Origin: DASUBN01 sp036000105
GTDB taxonomy: Bacteria > Pseudomonadota > Gammaproteobacteria > Natronospirales > REEB76
Direction of reading: 5' to 3'
Assembly (NCBI GenBank): GCA_036000105.1
Contig: DASYGE010000012.1
Span: 62,001-126,000, forward strand
DNA length: 64,000 bases
Below are positions 1 through 8,527 of this stretch, one piece after another. A program made the translations under genes and the position numbers. The notes under the pieces are model-generated. The model saw only the letters and a program-made list of their open reading frames with translations. It searched no databases and had not been told where the DNA came from. Each line of letters begins with the position of its first letter. Position 1 is the first letter of the stretch.

Positions 1-1
1 C

Positions 2-1324
2 TCCTACGGTCAGGGTGACAGTGGCCTCGGCATCAGCGCCGACGATTTCCACACCGACGGCTTCCCGGCGGTGGCGGGCACCAGCTTCGACAGCGGCAAC
101 CACGACCGCACCCTCACCCTGGACGGCTACACGCAGCTCGGCGGCCTGGACCTCTCCCTCAAGCACTGGCAGAGCAAGGGCTACACCCAATACACCGGCT
201 TCGACTCCAACCCGCCCTTCGGTCTGATCCCCTTCGACGAGGACTTCCAGGACCAGACCACGAGCCTCGGCGCCGTCTTCCATCCGCTGCAGGCTTGGCG
301 CAGCGATCTCACCCTGAGCCACATGCAGGATGAGACGGACCAGAACCAGGTGGACACCTTCAACTTTCCGCCGGCACCGGATCACGTGCACACCCAACGC
401 ACCGCCCTCGACTGGCAGAACGACTTCGCCTTGAGTGATATCCAGTTGCTCACCGCGGGCCTCTATACCGAGTCGGACCACACGGCGACCGAGTCCTTCG
501 GCAGCCTGTATGACGAGACCCATCGGGTGAACGCGCTATACGCGGAGGACGACCTGGACTTCGGCAGCCAGCGGCTGGTGCTGGCGGGTCGCGACACCCA
601 CGATCAGGAGTTCGGCAACCATCTCACCTGGAACGTGGACTACGGCTACGATCTGGATGCCTTGACCAAGCTCACCGCCGGCGCCGGCACCGCCTTCCGT
701 GCCCCCACCGCGACAGAACGCTTCGGCTTCGACGGTAACCCGAACCTCCAGCCCGAGACTTCCCAGAACCTGGAGCTAGGGGTCCGCCGCAAGCTGACCG
801 ATACCCAGGAACTCAGCGTGAGCGTGTTCCGCAACGACCTCGATGATCTGATCGTGTTCCAGCCCATGCCGACCGTGAGCAACCCGTTCGCCGGCGAGAA
901 CGAGAACGTGGATCGCGCCCGGGTGAAGGGCATCGAGTTCAGCCATGTGCTGAGCCTCGCCTCCTGGGATTGGCGCAACGATCTGATCTTCCAGGACCCG
1001 CAGGATCTGGTCACCAATACCACGCTCCTGCGCCGGGCCAAACGCAGCCTCACCAGCAACCTCAGCTGGCATGACGACCTGACCAGCGCCAGCCTGAACC
1101 TGCTCTTCACCGGGCAGCGCAGCGATGTGGACTTCAACACCGGCGCGCCGGTGACCGATGCGGGCTATGTACTCACGAGCGTGAGCCTGCACCGTGAACT
1201 GGGCGAGGGCTTCGGGCTGCTGCTGCGCTTCGAGAACCTGTTCGACGCCCGCTATCAGACTGCCGACGGCTACAACACCGCTGGCCGCTCGCTGTTCCTG
1301 CAACTGGAATACGCCGCACAGTGA
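2..1324 (+). CDS. btuB: TonB-dependent outer membrane receptor, BtuB-like (5' end outside window)
   Basis: This is the C-terminal part of an outer membrane beta-barrel receptor, open from the first bases of the window, so the plug domain and signal peptide are not visible. The repeated alternation of aromatic and polar residues, the motif GTAFRAPTATERFGFDGNPN followed by LQPE, and the terminal ENLFDARYQTADGYNTAGRS then an aromatic-rich last strand match the barrel of BtuB-type vitamin B12 receptors. By family it would import cobalamin with energy from TonB-ExbBD. The BtuB assignment rests on the C-terminal motifs only; another TonB-dependent siderophore receptor is possible. It ends in a shared terminator facing ggt. 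Confidence 0.72.
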   Translation, partial: SYGQGDSGLGISADDFHTDGFPAVAGTSFDSGNHDRTLTLDGYTQLGGLDLSLKHWQSKGYTQYTGFDSNPPFGLIPFDEDFQDQTTSLGAVFHPLQAWRSDLTLSHMQDETDQNQVDTFNFPPAPDHVHTQRTALDWQNDFALSDIQLLTAGLYTESDHTATESFGSLYDETHRVNALYAEDDLDFGSQRLVLAGRDTHDQEFGNHLTWNVDYGYDLDALTKLTAGAGTAFRAPTATERFGFDGNPNLQPETSQNLELGVRRKLTDTQELSVSVFRNDLDDLIVFQPMPTVSNPFAGENENVDRARVKGIEFSHVLSLASWDWRNDLIFQDPQDLVTNTTLLRRAKRSLTSNLSWHDDLTSASLNLLFTGQRSDVDFNTGAPVTDAGYVLTSVSLHRELGEGFGLLLRFENLFDARYQTADGYNTAGRSLFLQLEYAAQ

Positions 1325-1334
1325 TCGAGAGATG

Positions 1335-1368
1335 AAAAAAGCCCCTCTCCTGACGGAGAGGGGCTTTT
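1335..1368. terminator. Bidirectional rho-independent terminator
   Basis: A perfect 10-bp stem, GCCCCTCTCC (1341-1350) with GGAGAGGGGC (1355-1364), has a 4-nt loop. It is preceded by six A and followed by four T, so it can end transcription of the receptor gene and of the convergent ggt. Confidence 0.85.
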
Positions 1369-1388
1369 GCTTTGTGCCGATCGGAGTC

Positions 1389-3053
1389 TCAGAAATCCAC
1401 GAGCGCGTCTTTATCCCGCGGATCCGTGGCGGCCTCGACCTTGCCGGTCTTGTAATCCCACACCACTACGTTCATGTCGCCGTAGGGCCGTTCCACCTGC
1501 CTCAGTGAGTAGCCCATCTTCGCGAGGGCTTGTAGCTCCGCATCGGTGAAGGCGCCCGGCTCATAGCTCACGTCGTCCGGCAGGTACTGCTGGTGATAGC
1601 GCAGCAGCGCCGTCATGTGGTCCGCCGAACCGCCGGCAATGAAGTCCAACACCGCCAAGGTCACCATGGTGGTGATGCGGCTACCGCCCGGCGTACCGAC
1701 GATGGCCACGCCGCGCGGACCTTCCACGAAGGTCGGCGTCATGCTGGACAGGGGCCGTTTGCCCGGCGCTACCGCGTTGGCCTCACCTTGCACGAGCCCG
1801 AAGCCGTTGGCCTCGCCGGGCTTGGCGGAGAAGTCATCCATCTCGTCGTTCAATATCACACCGCTCTTGCCGCCGAGGATGCCGGAGCCATAGCGGAAGT
1901 TGATGGTCTGGGTCGCGGCCACCATGTTGCCGTCTTTGTCCAGGATGGAGAAATGGGTGGTGTCCACGCCTTCGCCCTGCTTCACCACCGGCGCCAGCGT
2001 GCTGCTGGGCGTCGCCTTATCGGCACTGATGCCGCCACGCAGTCTGGCGGCGTAGTCGGGGCTCAAGAGCCGCGCGAGCGGCATCTTCACGAAATCCGGA
2101 TCGCCCAGATACTGGTTGCGGTCCCGGTAAGCGCGGCGCCAGGCTTCGATGACGAGATGTGCGCGGCTGGCGCTATCCAGGGTGTCCAGCGGATAAGCCG
2201 AGAGGATATTCAGGGTCTCCAGGAGCACCACGCCGCCGGAAGCGGACGGTGCCGCGGTGACGATGTGATAGCCGTGGTAATCGCCGCTGATGGGTGCGCG
2301 CTCGATGATGTGGTAGCCCTTCAGATCGTCCAGGGTCCAGATGCCACCCACGGCACGCACCGCGTCCACCATCTCCTGAGCCACCTCGCCGGCATAGAAC
2401 CCGGCCGCGCCCTTGGCGGCGATGAGTTCCAGCGTCGCCGCCAGGGCCGGTTGCTTCAGCGTGCTGCCGGCCTCCGGCGCATGGCCGTCCACCAGGAAGG
2501 GGCAGTCGGGTTTGCAGAGCTGGGTGAGGGTGCCGGTGGTCTCATCGGTGATGGCGGCGAAGCGCTTATCCACCTTGAACCCGTCCCGCGCCAGCGCGAT
2601 GGCCGGCGCCAGATCCTGGGCCAGGCTGAGACGCCCGTATTTCGCCAGGTCCGCCAGGGCCGCCGGCGTGCCGGGGATGCCGGCCGAGAGGGCGCCGCGG
2701 CGCACCGAAGAGGTCTTGAGTTCACCGGACTTGTCCAGGTACATGTCGTGGCTCGCGGCTGCGGGCGCGGTCTCGCGCCCGTCCACCATCACGTCATGCC
2801 CGTCGCTCGCTACGTGCAGCAGGTAATAACCGCCGCCGCCGAGACCGGAGCTATAGGGCTCCACCACCGCAAGCGCCGTGCTCACGGCGATGGCGGCGTC
2901 GAAGGCATTGCCACCTTCCTTGAGCACCTGCATGCCTGCCGCAGTGGCGAGAGGATGGGCACTGGCGATGGCCGCTTGCGGCGGCTTGGGCGCAGCCGCG
3001 AAAGCCGGTAGAGCTACCAGGAAAAGAAGAAGGGGCGAAGCGCGTAGTTTCAT
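1389..3053 (-). CDS. ggt: Gamma-glutamyltransferase
   Basis: A 554-residue periplasmic Ntn-hydrolase that cleaves gamma-glutamyl bonds such as that of glutathione. Residues 1-21 form a signal peptide ending AFAAA. SAHPLATAAG and GGNAFDAAIA are typical of the large subunit. The autoprocessing and catalytic threonine is in DTTHFSILDKDG (about residue 363), followed by NEMDDFSAKPG-like and PLSSMTPT motifs that build the glutamate site. Length is normal for the family. The ATG lies 16 bp downstream of the ferredoxin stop on the same strand, so the two may be co-transcribed. Confidence 0.93.
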   Translation of the reverse strand: MKLRASPLLLFLVALPAFAAAPKPPQAAIASAHPLATAAGMQVLKEGGNAFDAAIAVSTALAVVEPYSSGLGGGGYYLLHVASDGHDVMVDGRETAPAAASHDMYLDKSGELKTSSVRRGALSAGIPGTPAALADLAKYGRLSLAQDLAPAIALARDGFKVDKRFAAITDETTGTLTQLCKPDCPFLVDGHAPEAGSTLKQPALAATLELIAAKGAAGFYAGEVAQEMVDAVRAVGGIWTLDDLKGYHIIERAPISGDYHGYHIVTAAPSASGGVVLLETLNILSAYPLDTLDSASRAHLVIEAWRRAYRDRNQYLGDPDFVKMPLARLLSPDYAARLRGGISADKATPSSTLAPVVKQGEGVDTTHFSILDKDGNMVAATQTINFRYGSGILGGKSGVILNDEMDDFSAKPGEANGFGLVQGEANAVAPGKRPLSSMTPTFVEGPRGVAIVGTPGGSRITTMVTLAVLDFIAGGSADHMTALLRYHQQYLPDDVSYEPGAFTDAELQALAKMGYSLRQVERPYGDMNVVVWDYKTGKVEAATDPRDKDALVDF

Positions 3054-3069
3054 GGTGATACTCAGATGA

Positions 3070-3321
3070 TCAGGTCTTGCCGGTGATATGCAGGTACTTA
3101 GCCATCAATTCTTCCTGGGTCTCTTCGTGCTCAGGATCCAGGGGGATGCAATCCACGGGGCACACCTGCTGGCACTGGGGCTTGTCGAAATGGCCCACGC
3201 ACTCGGTGCAGAGGTCCGGGTCTATCTCGTAGATCTCCGGACCCTGGGAGATGGCATGGTTCGGGCACTCGGGCTCGCACACGTCGCAGTTGATGCAGGT
3301 ATCGATGATCTTGAGAGACAT
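3070..3321 (-). CDS. yfhL: YfhL-family 2x[4Fe-4S] ferredoxin
   Basis: An 83-residue bacterial-type ferredoxin. Two cluster-binding sets are visible: C-x2-C-x2-C-x3-CP near the N-terminus and C-x2-C-x8-C-x3-CP in the second half. The eight-residue insert in the second motif and the acidic C-terminal helix (PEHEETQEELMAKYL) are hallmarks of the YfhL/Allochromatium-type ferredoxins, which have very low redox potential. Its cellular partner is not known from the sequence. It starts 7 bp after the coaD stop, an arrangement (rsmD-coaD-fdx) common in gammaproteobacteria. Confidence 0.92.
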   Translation of the reverse strand: MSLKIIDTCINCDVCEPECPNHAISQGPEIYEIDPDLCTECVGHFDKPQCQQVCPVDCIPLDPEHEETQEELMAKYLHITGKT

Positions 3322-3328
3322 GGACTGG

Positions 3329-3805
3329 TCAGCGCTTGAGCTTTTTCAATTCCGCCTGCACCGCGGGATGCACGAACTGGGACACGTCTCCGCCCAGGAT
3401 CGCGATCTCGCGCACCAGGCTGGAGGAGATGAAGGTGAACTGCTCCGCCGGGGTCATGAAGATGGTCTCCACTTCCGGTCCGAGATGCCGGTTCATGGCG
3501 GCCATCTGGAACTCGAACTCGAAATCCGACACGGCGCGTAGGCCGCGCAACACCGCTTGCAGCTTGTGCTTGCGGGCGAACTCGACAGTCAGCTCCGTGA
3601 AGCCCGTGACCTCGACGTTGTGCAGGTCCTTCAGTACTTCCCGGGCGAGCTTGACGCGCAGCTCCAGGGGGAAGGCCGGTGCCTTGCCGGGATTAGCGGC
3701 GATGGCCAACACCACCTTGTCGAATATGCGTGCCGCGCGCCGCACGATATCGGCGTGGCCGTTGGTGATGGGGTCGAAAGTACCGGGATACAGGATGCTG
3801 GCCAT
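3329..3805 (-). CDS. coaD: Phosphopantetheine adenylyltransferase
   Basis: A 158-residue enzyme of coenzyme A biosynthesis that transfers AMP from ATP to 4'-phosphopantetheine. The nucleotidyltransferase signature YPGTFDPITNGH is at residues 6-17, and the second signature near the C-terminus reads FISSSLVRE. An open frame continues upstream to 4540, but the ATG at 3805 places the conserved MASILYPGTF N-terminus correctly; the longer extension only reads rsmD in another frame. It lies between rsmD and the ferredoxin on the same strand. Confidence 0.96.
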   Translation of the reverse strand: MASILYPGTFDPITNGHADIVRRAARIFDKVVLAIAANPGKAPAFPLELRVKLAREVLKDLHNVEVTGFTELTVEFARKHKLQAVLRGLRAVSDFEFEFQMAAMNRHLGPEVETIFMTPAEQFTFISSSLVREIAILGGDVSQFVHPAVQAELKKLKR

Positions 3806-3852
3806 GGATATCTCCAGTGCACGGACCTTTATACCGGGCTTCCCGCCGGGCA

Positions 3853-4446
3853 TCAAACCGCGGTCTGGGTCGCCTGGATCTGCATGAGCCGGAAGCCCAC
3901 GCGACCGGCACGGCTCTCGCGCCACAGGCTCCAATGAGCCGGCGCTTCCGGCGGGTGCTCCGCCGGATACTCCATATAGATGTAGGTGGACGGTTTCAGC
4001 CAGCCGCCCTCTTCCAACAGCGTGCATGTCTTGGGCAGGAGTCCCGCATCGAAGGGCGGGTCCAGGAACACGATGTCGAAAGGCGCGGCCGGTGCCGCAA
4101 GCCAGACGAGCGCATCCGCCTGCACCACCGTCCCACCTTGCGCTTTGAGCGTCGCGAGATGGCCGCTCACGGCATCCAGCGCCGCGCGTTCCCGATCCAC
4201 GAACACCACCTCGGCCGCGCTCCGGGAGAGGGCTTCCAGCCCCAACGCACCGCTGCCGGTGAAGAGATCCAGGCAACGGGCGCCGGCCATGTGGTCCTGC
4301 AACCAGTTGAACAGGGTCTCCCTCACCCGGTCGGGCGAAGGCCGGATGCCGGGCAGGGGCGGGAAAGACAGCTTCCGCCGCCGCCATGCACCTGCGATGA
4401 TGCGGAACTCGTTCTGATAACCCCGCCCGGGGTTGTACTTGATCAT
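3853..4446 (-). CDS. rsmD: 16S rRNA (guanine966-N2)-methyltransferase
   Basis: A 197-residue class I SAM-dependent methyltransferase that modifies G966 of 16S rRNA during 30S assembly. Motif I DLFTGSGALGLEA and the catalytic DPPF motif (in IVFLDPPFDAG) are present, as is the family N-terminal GxWRRRKL segment that contacts rRNA. The start ATG at 4446 gives the expected length. It heads a minus-strand group with coaD and yfhL and is divergent from the lipase gene at 4540. Confidence 0.95.
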   Translation of the reverse strand: MIKYNPGRGYQNEFRIIAGAWRRRKLSFPPLPGIRPSPDRVRETLFNWLQDHMAGARCLDLFTGSGALGLEALSRSAAEVVFVDRERAALDAVSGHLATLKAQGGTVVQADALVWLAAPAAPFDIVFLDPPFDAGLLPKTCTLLEEGGWLKPSTYIYMEYPAEHPPEAPAHWSLWRESRAGRVGFRLMQIQATQTAV

Positions 4447-4539
4447 GGGTCATCCTGCGGGCGTTTTGGGCGGCGCTTCGCTTGCCAGCCCCCGGGGCGG
4501 CAGCGTACCCTAACCCGGTAATTTTGGGAGTAAAAATCA

Positions 4540-6828
4540 ATGATAAATCGTCGTGTTGCCGCTCTCCTGGTGCTCTTCACCCCGCTCGCCGCCTGCGTAT
4601 CAGGCACCAGCGGTTCCGGAGATTCGAACCCGAACTCAGGCTTCCAGGCGCGCTTCGTGCCCCTGGGCGGCATCATGCCGTTCCCCAATGACCTGTATTT
4701 CAACGGCAGCACCACCGGGACCTTAAACATCCCCGGCTCCGCGACGGTGGCCCAGAATGGGCCGCTGCTCCAGCTGAACCACCTGGACGGCTTCGGCACC
4801 CAGTCTGACATCAGCATCTATTTCACCCAGCCGGTGAACAAGACCACCCTCACGCCGGCCAACATCATCGTACTCAAGGTCACCAGTGACCCCAGCACCA
4901 AGGCTGTCACCGGCTTCACCAAGCCGCTGGTGCCGGGTACGGATTACAGCGTCGAGCTGTCGCCCGGTATCGACTCCGGTGGCGAGGTCGTCACCATCAA
5001 GCCGTTGCATCCCCTTGACCCCAGCACCGTGAACCCGAGTACCCATGTGGCGACTCCTTCCACTTACCTGGTGATCGTCACCAAGGGCGTGAAGGACTCG
5101 ACGGGCGCCACCGTGAGCCCGAGCAGCGACTTCTCCACCATCGTGACCGCGGATACCCCAGCCGTCCTCGCCGGTGGCAATCCGGCCAAGATCGCCATGG
5201 CCGCCACCGACCCCCTGTTCCCCGTGGCTGAGTTCAGCCTCGGTCAGCTGGCGGTAGCCGCCGGCGCGGGCTTGACGCCCGACAAGGTCGCGGTCACCTT
5301 CAGCTTCAGCACCGCGTACCTGAACATCAGCCTGGCTGAACTCGCGGTCGCAGCCATCACGTCGCCCCCTTCCCAGCCGGCTTCCGGCACCGGTATCTTC
5401 ACCACCGGCAAAACCGTGTGCGACGTCCTGGTACTGTCCAAGCAGCTGCCTAATACCGCCGCCTGTGCGGCCGTCCTCGGTAGCACGGACACGGATGTGT
5501 ACGCTGGCGACCTGGCCCTGCCTTATTACTTGACGGTGCCGAGCGCCACCAATCCGACCGCGGCACTGACGGACTTCTGGAAGAACGCCAAGGGCGGCGA
5601 CACGGCCATCAGCGCCACCGACGCGACCAGCTTCGTGCCCAAGGCCACGGTCACGCAGAACATCATCCCGGTATTGGTGGCCATCCCCAATGCAGGCAGC
5701 GTCTGCGGCGGCACCATGCCGGGCGGTGGCTGGCCGGTCGCTATCTTCCAGCACGGCATTACCCGCAATCGCGAGGACATGCTCGCCATGGCCAGCGGCC
5801 TCTCTGCCAGAGCCTGCATAGCGGTGATTGCCATCGATCTGCCCCTGCACGGCATCACCGACAAGACCGATCCGTTCTATAAGAACCAGTTGTTCGCGGG
5901 CACGGCGGTGGCGGCGGCCCTGACTTTGCCGGTCAGCGAACGCACCTTCGACATGGACCTGGAGAACAACACCACGCTCGCTTCCGGCCCGGATGGCACG
6001 ATCGACTCCTCCGGCGCCTGGTTCATCAACCTGAACAACACCATCACATCCCGCGACAACCTGCGTCAAGGTGCCGCGGACCTGATCAACCTGGTGGCGA
6101 ACCTGCCCAACCTGCATCCGATAGGCGCCGTCACCAACAGCTTCAACAGTTCGGCGGTGTTCTTCGTGGGCCACTCCCTGGGCGGTATCGTAGGCACCAC
6201 CTTCCTGGGCGCGGACAGTGCTGCTGCACAGTTGACCGCCACCTCGCCCAAGATCCTGGGGGCCATCGTCGCCAATCCGGGTGGTCATATCGCGGAGCTG
6301 CTGCGCAACTCGGCTGAGTTCGAACCCATCATCGATGGTCAGCTGGCGGCGAACGGTCTTGTGAAGGGCACCCAGTCCTATTACGACTTCTATTCGGAAG
6401 CCCAGGCGGTGGTGGAAGACGGTGATCCGGCCAACTACGCGGCAGCCGCCGCCGGCGGCCACCTGATCCATATGCTCGAGGTGGTGGGCGGCTTCGATGC
6501 CGGCTCACCGTCCGATCTGGTGGTGCCGAACAGCGCCACCGATGCTCTTATCGCAGAGATGGGCATCACCACCCCGGTGAGCACCCTGGGTCCGAACGCC
6601 ATCGCGGTGCGCGCGCCGACCCTGGCGCAGTTCACCTCCGGTGACCACGGCTCGTTCCTCAGCCCAGCTGCACCCACCGGTGCATCCACTACAGATATGG
6701 CGGCCTACGCCGCCGTGACAACGGAGATGCAAACGGAGATGGTGCAACTGTTTGGTTCGATCCTTGCGTCTACACCCGCGACGGTGGTCACAAGCAATAC
6801 CTATCTCTCCACTACTCTCAAGAAATAA
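4540..6828 (+). CDS. VolA/Pla-1-like lipase lipoprotein
   Basis: A 762-residue predicted surface or outer-membrane lipoprotein. A lipobox LAAC ends at Cys19, followed by a Ser/Gly-rich linker. The N-terminal half begins FVPLGGIMPFPNDLYF and contains an Ig-like/adhesin-like segment with Thr- and Val-rich strands, as in the bacterial virulence factor lipase N-terminal family. The C-terminal half is an alpha/beta hydrolase: FQHGITRNR (oxyanion region), VGHSLGG with the nucleophile near Ser546, and GDHGSF near the C-terminus for the catalytic histidine. VolA and Pla-1/cef homologues are lysophospholipases that feed on host or environmental phospholipid; the substrate here is inferred. A strong terminator follows. 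Confidence 0.8.
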   Translation: MINRRVAALLVLFTPLAACVSGTSGSGDSNPNSGFQARFVPLGGIMPFPNDLYFNGSTTGTLNIPGSATVAQNGPLLQLNHLDGFGTQSDISIYFTQPVNKTTLTPANIIVLKVTSDPSTKAVTGFTKPLVPGTDYSVELSPGIDSGGEVVTIKPLHPLDPSTVNPSTHVATPSTYLVIVTKGVKDSTGATVSPSSDFSTIVTADTPAVLAGGNPAKIAMAATDPLFPVAEFSLGQLAVAAGAGLTPDKVAVTFSFSTAYLNISLAELAVAAITSPPSQPASGTGIFTTGKTVCDVLVLSKQLPNTAACAAVLGSTDTDVYAGDLALPYYLTVPSATNPTAALTDFWKNAKGGDTAISATDATSFVPKATVTQNIIPVLVAIPNAGSVCGGTMPGGGWPVAIFQHGITRNREDMLAMASGLSARACIAVIAIDLPLHGITDKTDPFYKNQLFAGTAVAAALTLPVSERTFDMDLENNTTLASGPDGTIDSSGAWFINLNNTITSRDNLRQGAADLINLVANLPNLHPIGAVTNSFNSSAVFFVGHSLGGIVGTTFLGADSAAAQLTATSPKILGAIVANPGGHIAELLRNSAEFEPIIDGQLAANGLVKGTQSYYDFYSEAQAVVEDGDPANYAAAAAGGHLIHMLEVVGGFDAGSPSDLVVPNSATDALIAEMGITTPVSTLGPNAIAVRAPTLAQFTSGDHGSFLSPAAPTGASTTDMAAYAAVTTEMQTEMVQLFGSILASTPATVVTSNTYLSTTLKK

Positions 6829-6850
6829 GCTCATCCAGCTTGATTTAACA

Positions 6851-6876
6851 GGGCGGCCGCAAGGCCGCCCTTTTTT
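6851..6876 (+). terminator. Rho-independent terminator after the lipase gene
   Basis: Perfect 8-bp stem GGGCGGCC (6851-6858) with GGCCGCCC (6863-6870), loop GCAA, followed by six T. Confidence 0.92.
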
Positions 6877-6938
6877 CTTGTGCCCCGGAAAGCCCTGCGC
6901 TAACCTGCCCGCAAGCCCATGACTCCTCTCCACTACCC

Positions 6939-7853
6939 GTGAACCAGCCCACCCCCACTACCGGATTCCTCGCCAGACTGCGTGGCCGCCTCAAGCTGCC
7001 GGCGCTGTTCGCGGCCGGCCGGGTTGACGAAGCCCTCCTGGAAGAACTGGAAGCGCAGCTACTCATGGCGGACCTGGGAGTGGAAGCCACCACCCGCATA
7101 ATCGACGAGCTGCGCAAGCAGGCGGAGCACATCAAAGACGGCGACGCACTGCGCGCCGCGCTCACGGCGAGCCTCACGGCCATACTGAAACCGGTCGCCC
7201 AACCTCTCGTGCTGCCGCAAGGCGTGAAGCCTTATGTGCTCCTGGCGCTGGGTGTGAACGGCGTGGGCAAGACCACGACCCTCGGCAAGCTCGCCCAGCG
7301 CTTCAAAGCTGAAGGCAAGAATGTGATGCTGGCGGCAGCAGACACCTTCCGTGCTGCCGCCGTGGAGCAACTCCAGGCCTGGGGTGAGCGCCACGGGGTG
7401 CCGGTGATCGCCCAAGGCCCGGGCGCGGACCCCGCGGCCGTGGCTCATGATGCTTACGCCGCGGCCAAGGCCCGAGGAAGCGATGTGCTCTTGGTAGATA
7501 CCGCCGGGCGCCTGCATACCCGGGAACCCCTCATGCAGGAGCTGAAGAAGATCGTCCGGGTGCTGGGCAAACTCGACTCCGCAGCACCCCATGAACGCCT
7601 CTTGGTGCTGGATGCCGGCACCGGCCAGAATGCGCTGCGCCAGATAGAGGAATTCCACGCGGCGGTAGGGGTCACGGGCCTCGTGATCACCAAGCTGGAT
7701 GGCAGCGCCAAGGGCGGCATCCTGGTGGCGGCCGCCGAGCGCTTCCGCATCCCGGTGCGGTTCATAGGCACCGGCGAAGCCGGTGGCGACCTGGAAGGCT
7801 TCGACGCTGAGGCCTATGCAGCGGCCCTCACGGGCGGCGAGAATACCCCATGA
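6939..7853 (+). CDS. ftsY: Signal recognition particle receptor FtsY
   Basis: A 304-residue SRP GTPase that docks SRP-ribosome complexes at the inner membrane. The NG domain is complete: G1 GVNGVGKTT (about 104-112), DTFRAAA, DTAGR (about 187) and TKLDGSAKGG (about 250). The acidic A domain of the E. coli protein is nearly absent; only a short N-terminal helix precedes the N domain, as in many other bacteria. The start is GTG at 6939, 63 nt after the upstream terminator. Its stop overlaps the ftsE start (ATGA at 7850), indicating translational coupling. Confidence 0.96.
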   Translation: MNQPTPTTGFLARLRGRLKLPALFAAGRVDEALLEELEAQLLMADLGVEATTRIIDELRKQAEHIKDGDALRAALTASLTAILKPVAQPLVLPQGVKPYVLLALGVNGVGKTTTLGKLAQRFKAEGKNVMLAAADTFRAAAVEQLQAWGERHGVPVIAQGPGADPAAVAHDAYAAAKARGSDVLLVDTAGRLHTREPLMQELKKIVRVLGKLDSAAPHERLLVLDAGTGQNALRQIEEFHAAVGVTGLVITKLDGSAKGGILVAAAERFRIPVRFIGTGEAGGDLEGFDAEAYAAALTGGENTP

Positions 7854-8527
7854 TCTCGTTCTCCGAAGTCGGCAAGCGCTACGAGGGCGGCAACGAAGCC
7901 CTCGCCGGTATCAGCTTCGAAGTGCAGCGGGGCGAGATGGTGTTCCTCACGGGGCCTTCCGGCGCCGGCAAGAGCACTCTCCTGAAGCTGGTGGCCCTGA
8001 TGGAGCGGCCCAGCCGCGGGCAACTGGTGGTGAACGGCCAGAACCTGGCCGGCGTGCGCCGTGGACAGCTCCCCTATTACCGCCGCCAGATCGGCATGGT
8101 GTTCCAGGACCATCGGCTGCTGAACGACCGCACGGTGTTCGACAACGTGGCTCTGCCTCTCGTCATCGCCGGTACCGATACCCAGGAGATCGCCAAGCGG
8201 GTGCGGGCGTCGCTGGATCTCGTGAACCTGCTCCACAAGGAGAAGGCCCTGCCGGTGACCCTCTCCACCGGCGAACAGCAGCGCGTCGGCATCGCCCGGG
8301 CGGTGGTGTATCGGCCGCCCATCCTCATCGCGGACGAGCCCACGGGCAACCTGGACCCGGAACTCTCTCTCGAAGTGATGCAGCTCTTCAAGCGCCTCAA
8401 TCAAGTGGGGACGACGCTCTTGATCGCGAGCCATGACCGCGGGCTGGTGCAGCAGTTCGCGCCTCGCGTGTTGCATCTCAAGGGAGGCCGCCTAGCGGAA
8501 TCGGAGGAGCCCCATGGCCACTCCTAA
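7850..8527 (+). CDS. ftsE: Cell division ABC transporter ATPase FtsE
   Basis: A 225-residue ATPase of the FtsEX complex, which couples the divisome to peptidoglycan amidase activation. Walker A GPSGAGKST (about 35-43), signature LSTGEQQRV (about 137-145, with T replacing the more common GG) and Walker B ILIADEP (about 159-165) are visible, with the FtsE-typical FQDHRLL Q-loop. The final codons overlap ftsX by 14 bp. Confidence 0.96.
   Translation: MISFSEVGKRYEGGNEALAGISFEVQRGEMVFLTGPSGAGKSTLLKLVALMERPSRGQLVVNGQNLAGVRRGQLPYYRRQIGMVFQDHRLLNDRTVFDNVALPLVIAGTDTQEIAKRVRASLDLVNLLHKEKALPVTLSTGEQQRVGIARAVVYRPPILIADEPTGNLDPELSLEVMQLFKRLNQVGTTLLIASHDRGLVQQFAPRVLHLKGGRLAESEEPHGHS

Noticed and set aside
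1593..3011. 472-codon plus-strand open frame opposite ggt
   Set aside because: It is the complement of an obvious gamma-glutamyltransferase; its Arg/His/Gly-rich sequence is a typical GC-rich antisense shadow.
3806..4540. N-terminal extension of coaD up to 4540
   Set aside because: It overlaps rsmD in another frame and moves the nucleotidyltransferase signature far from the N-terminus.
4723..6471. 582-codon minus-strand frame opposite the lipase gene
   Set aside because: The plus strand has a lipobox, GHSLGG and family order; the minus frame has no recognisable domain and highly repetitive Gly/Arg composition.
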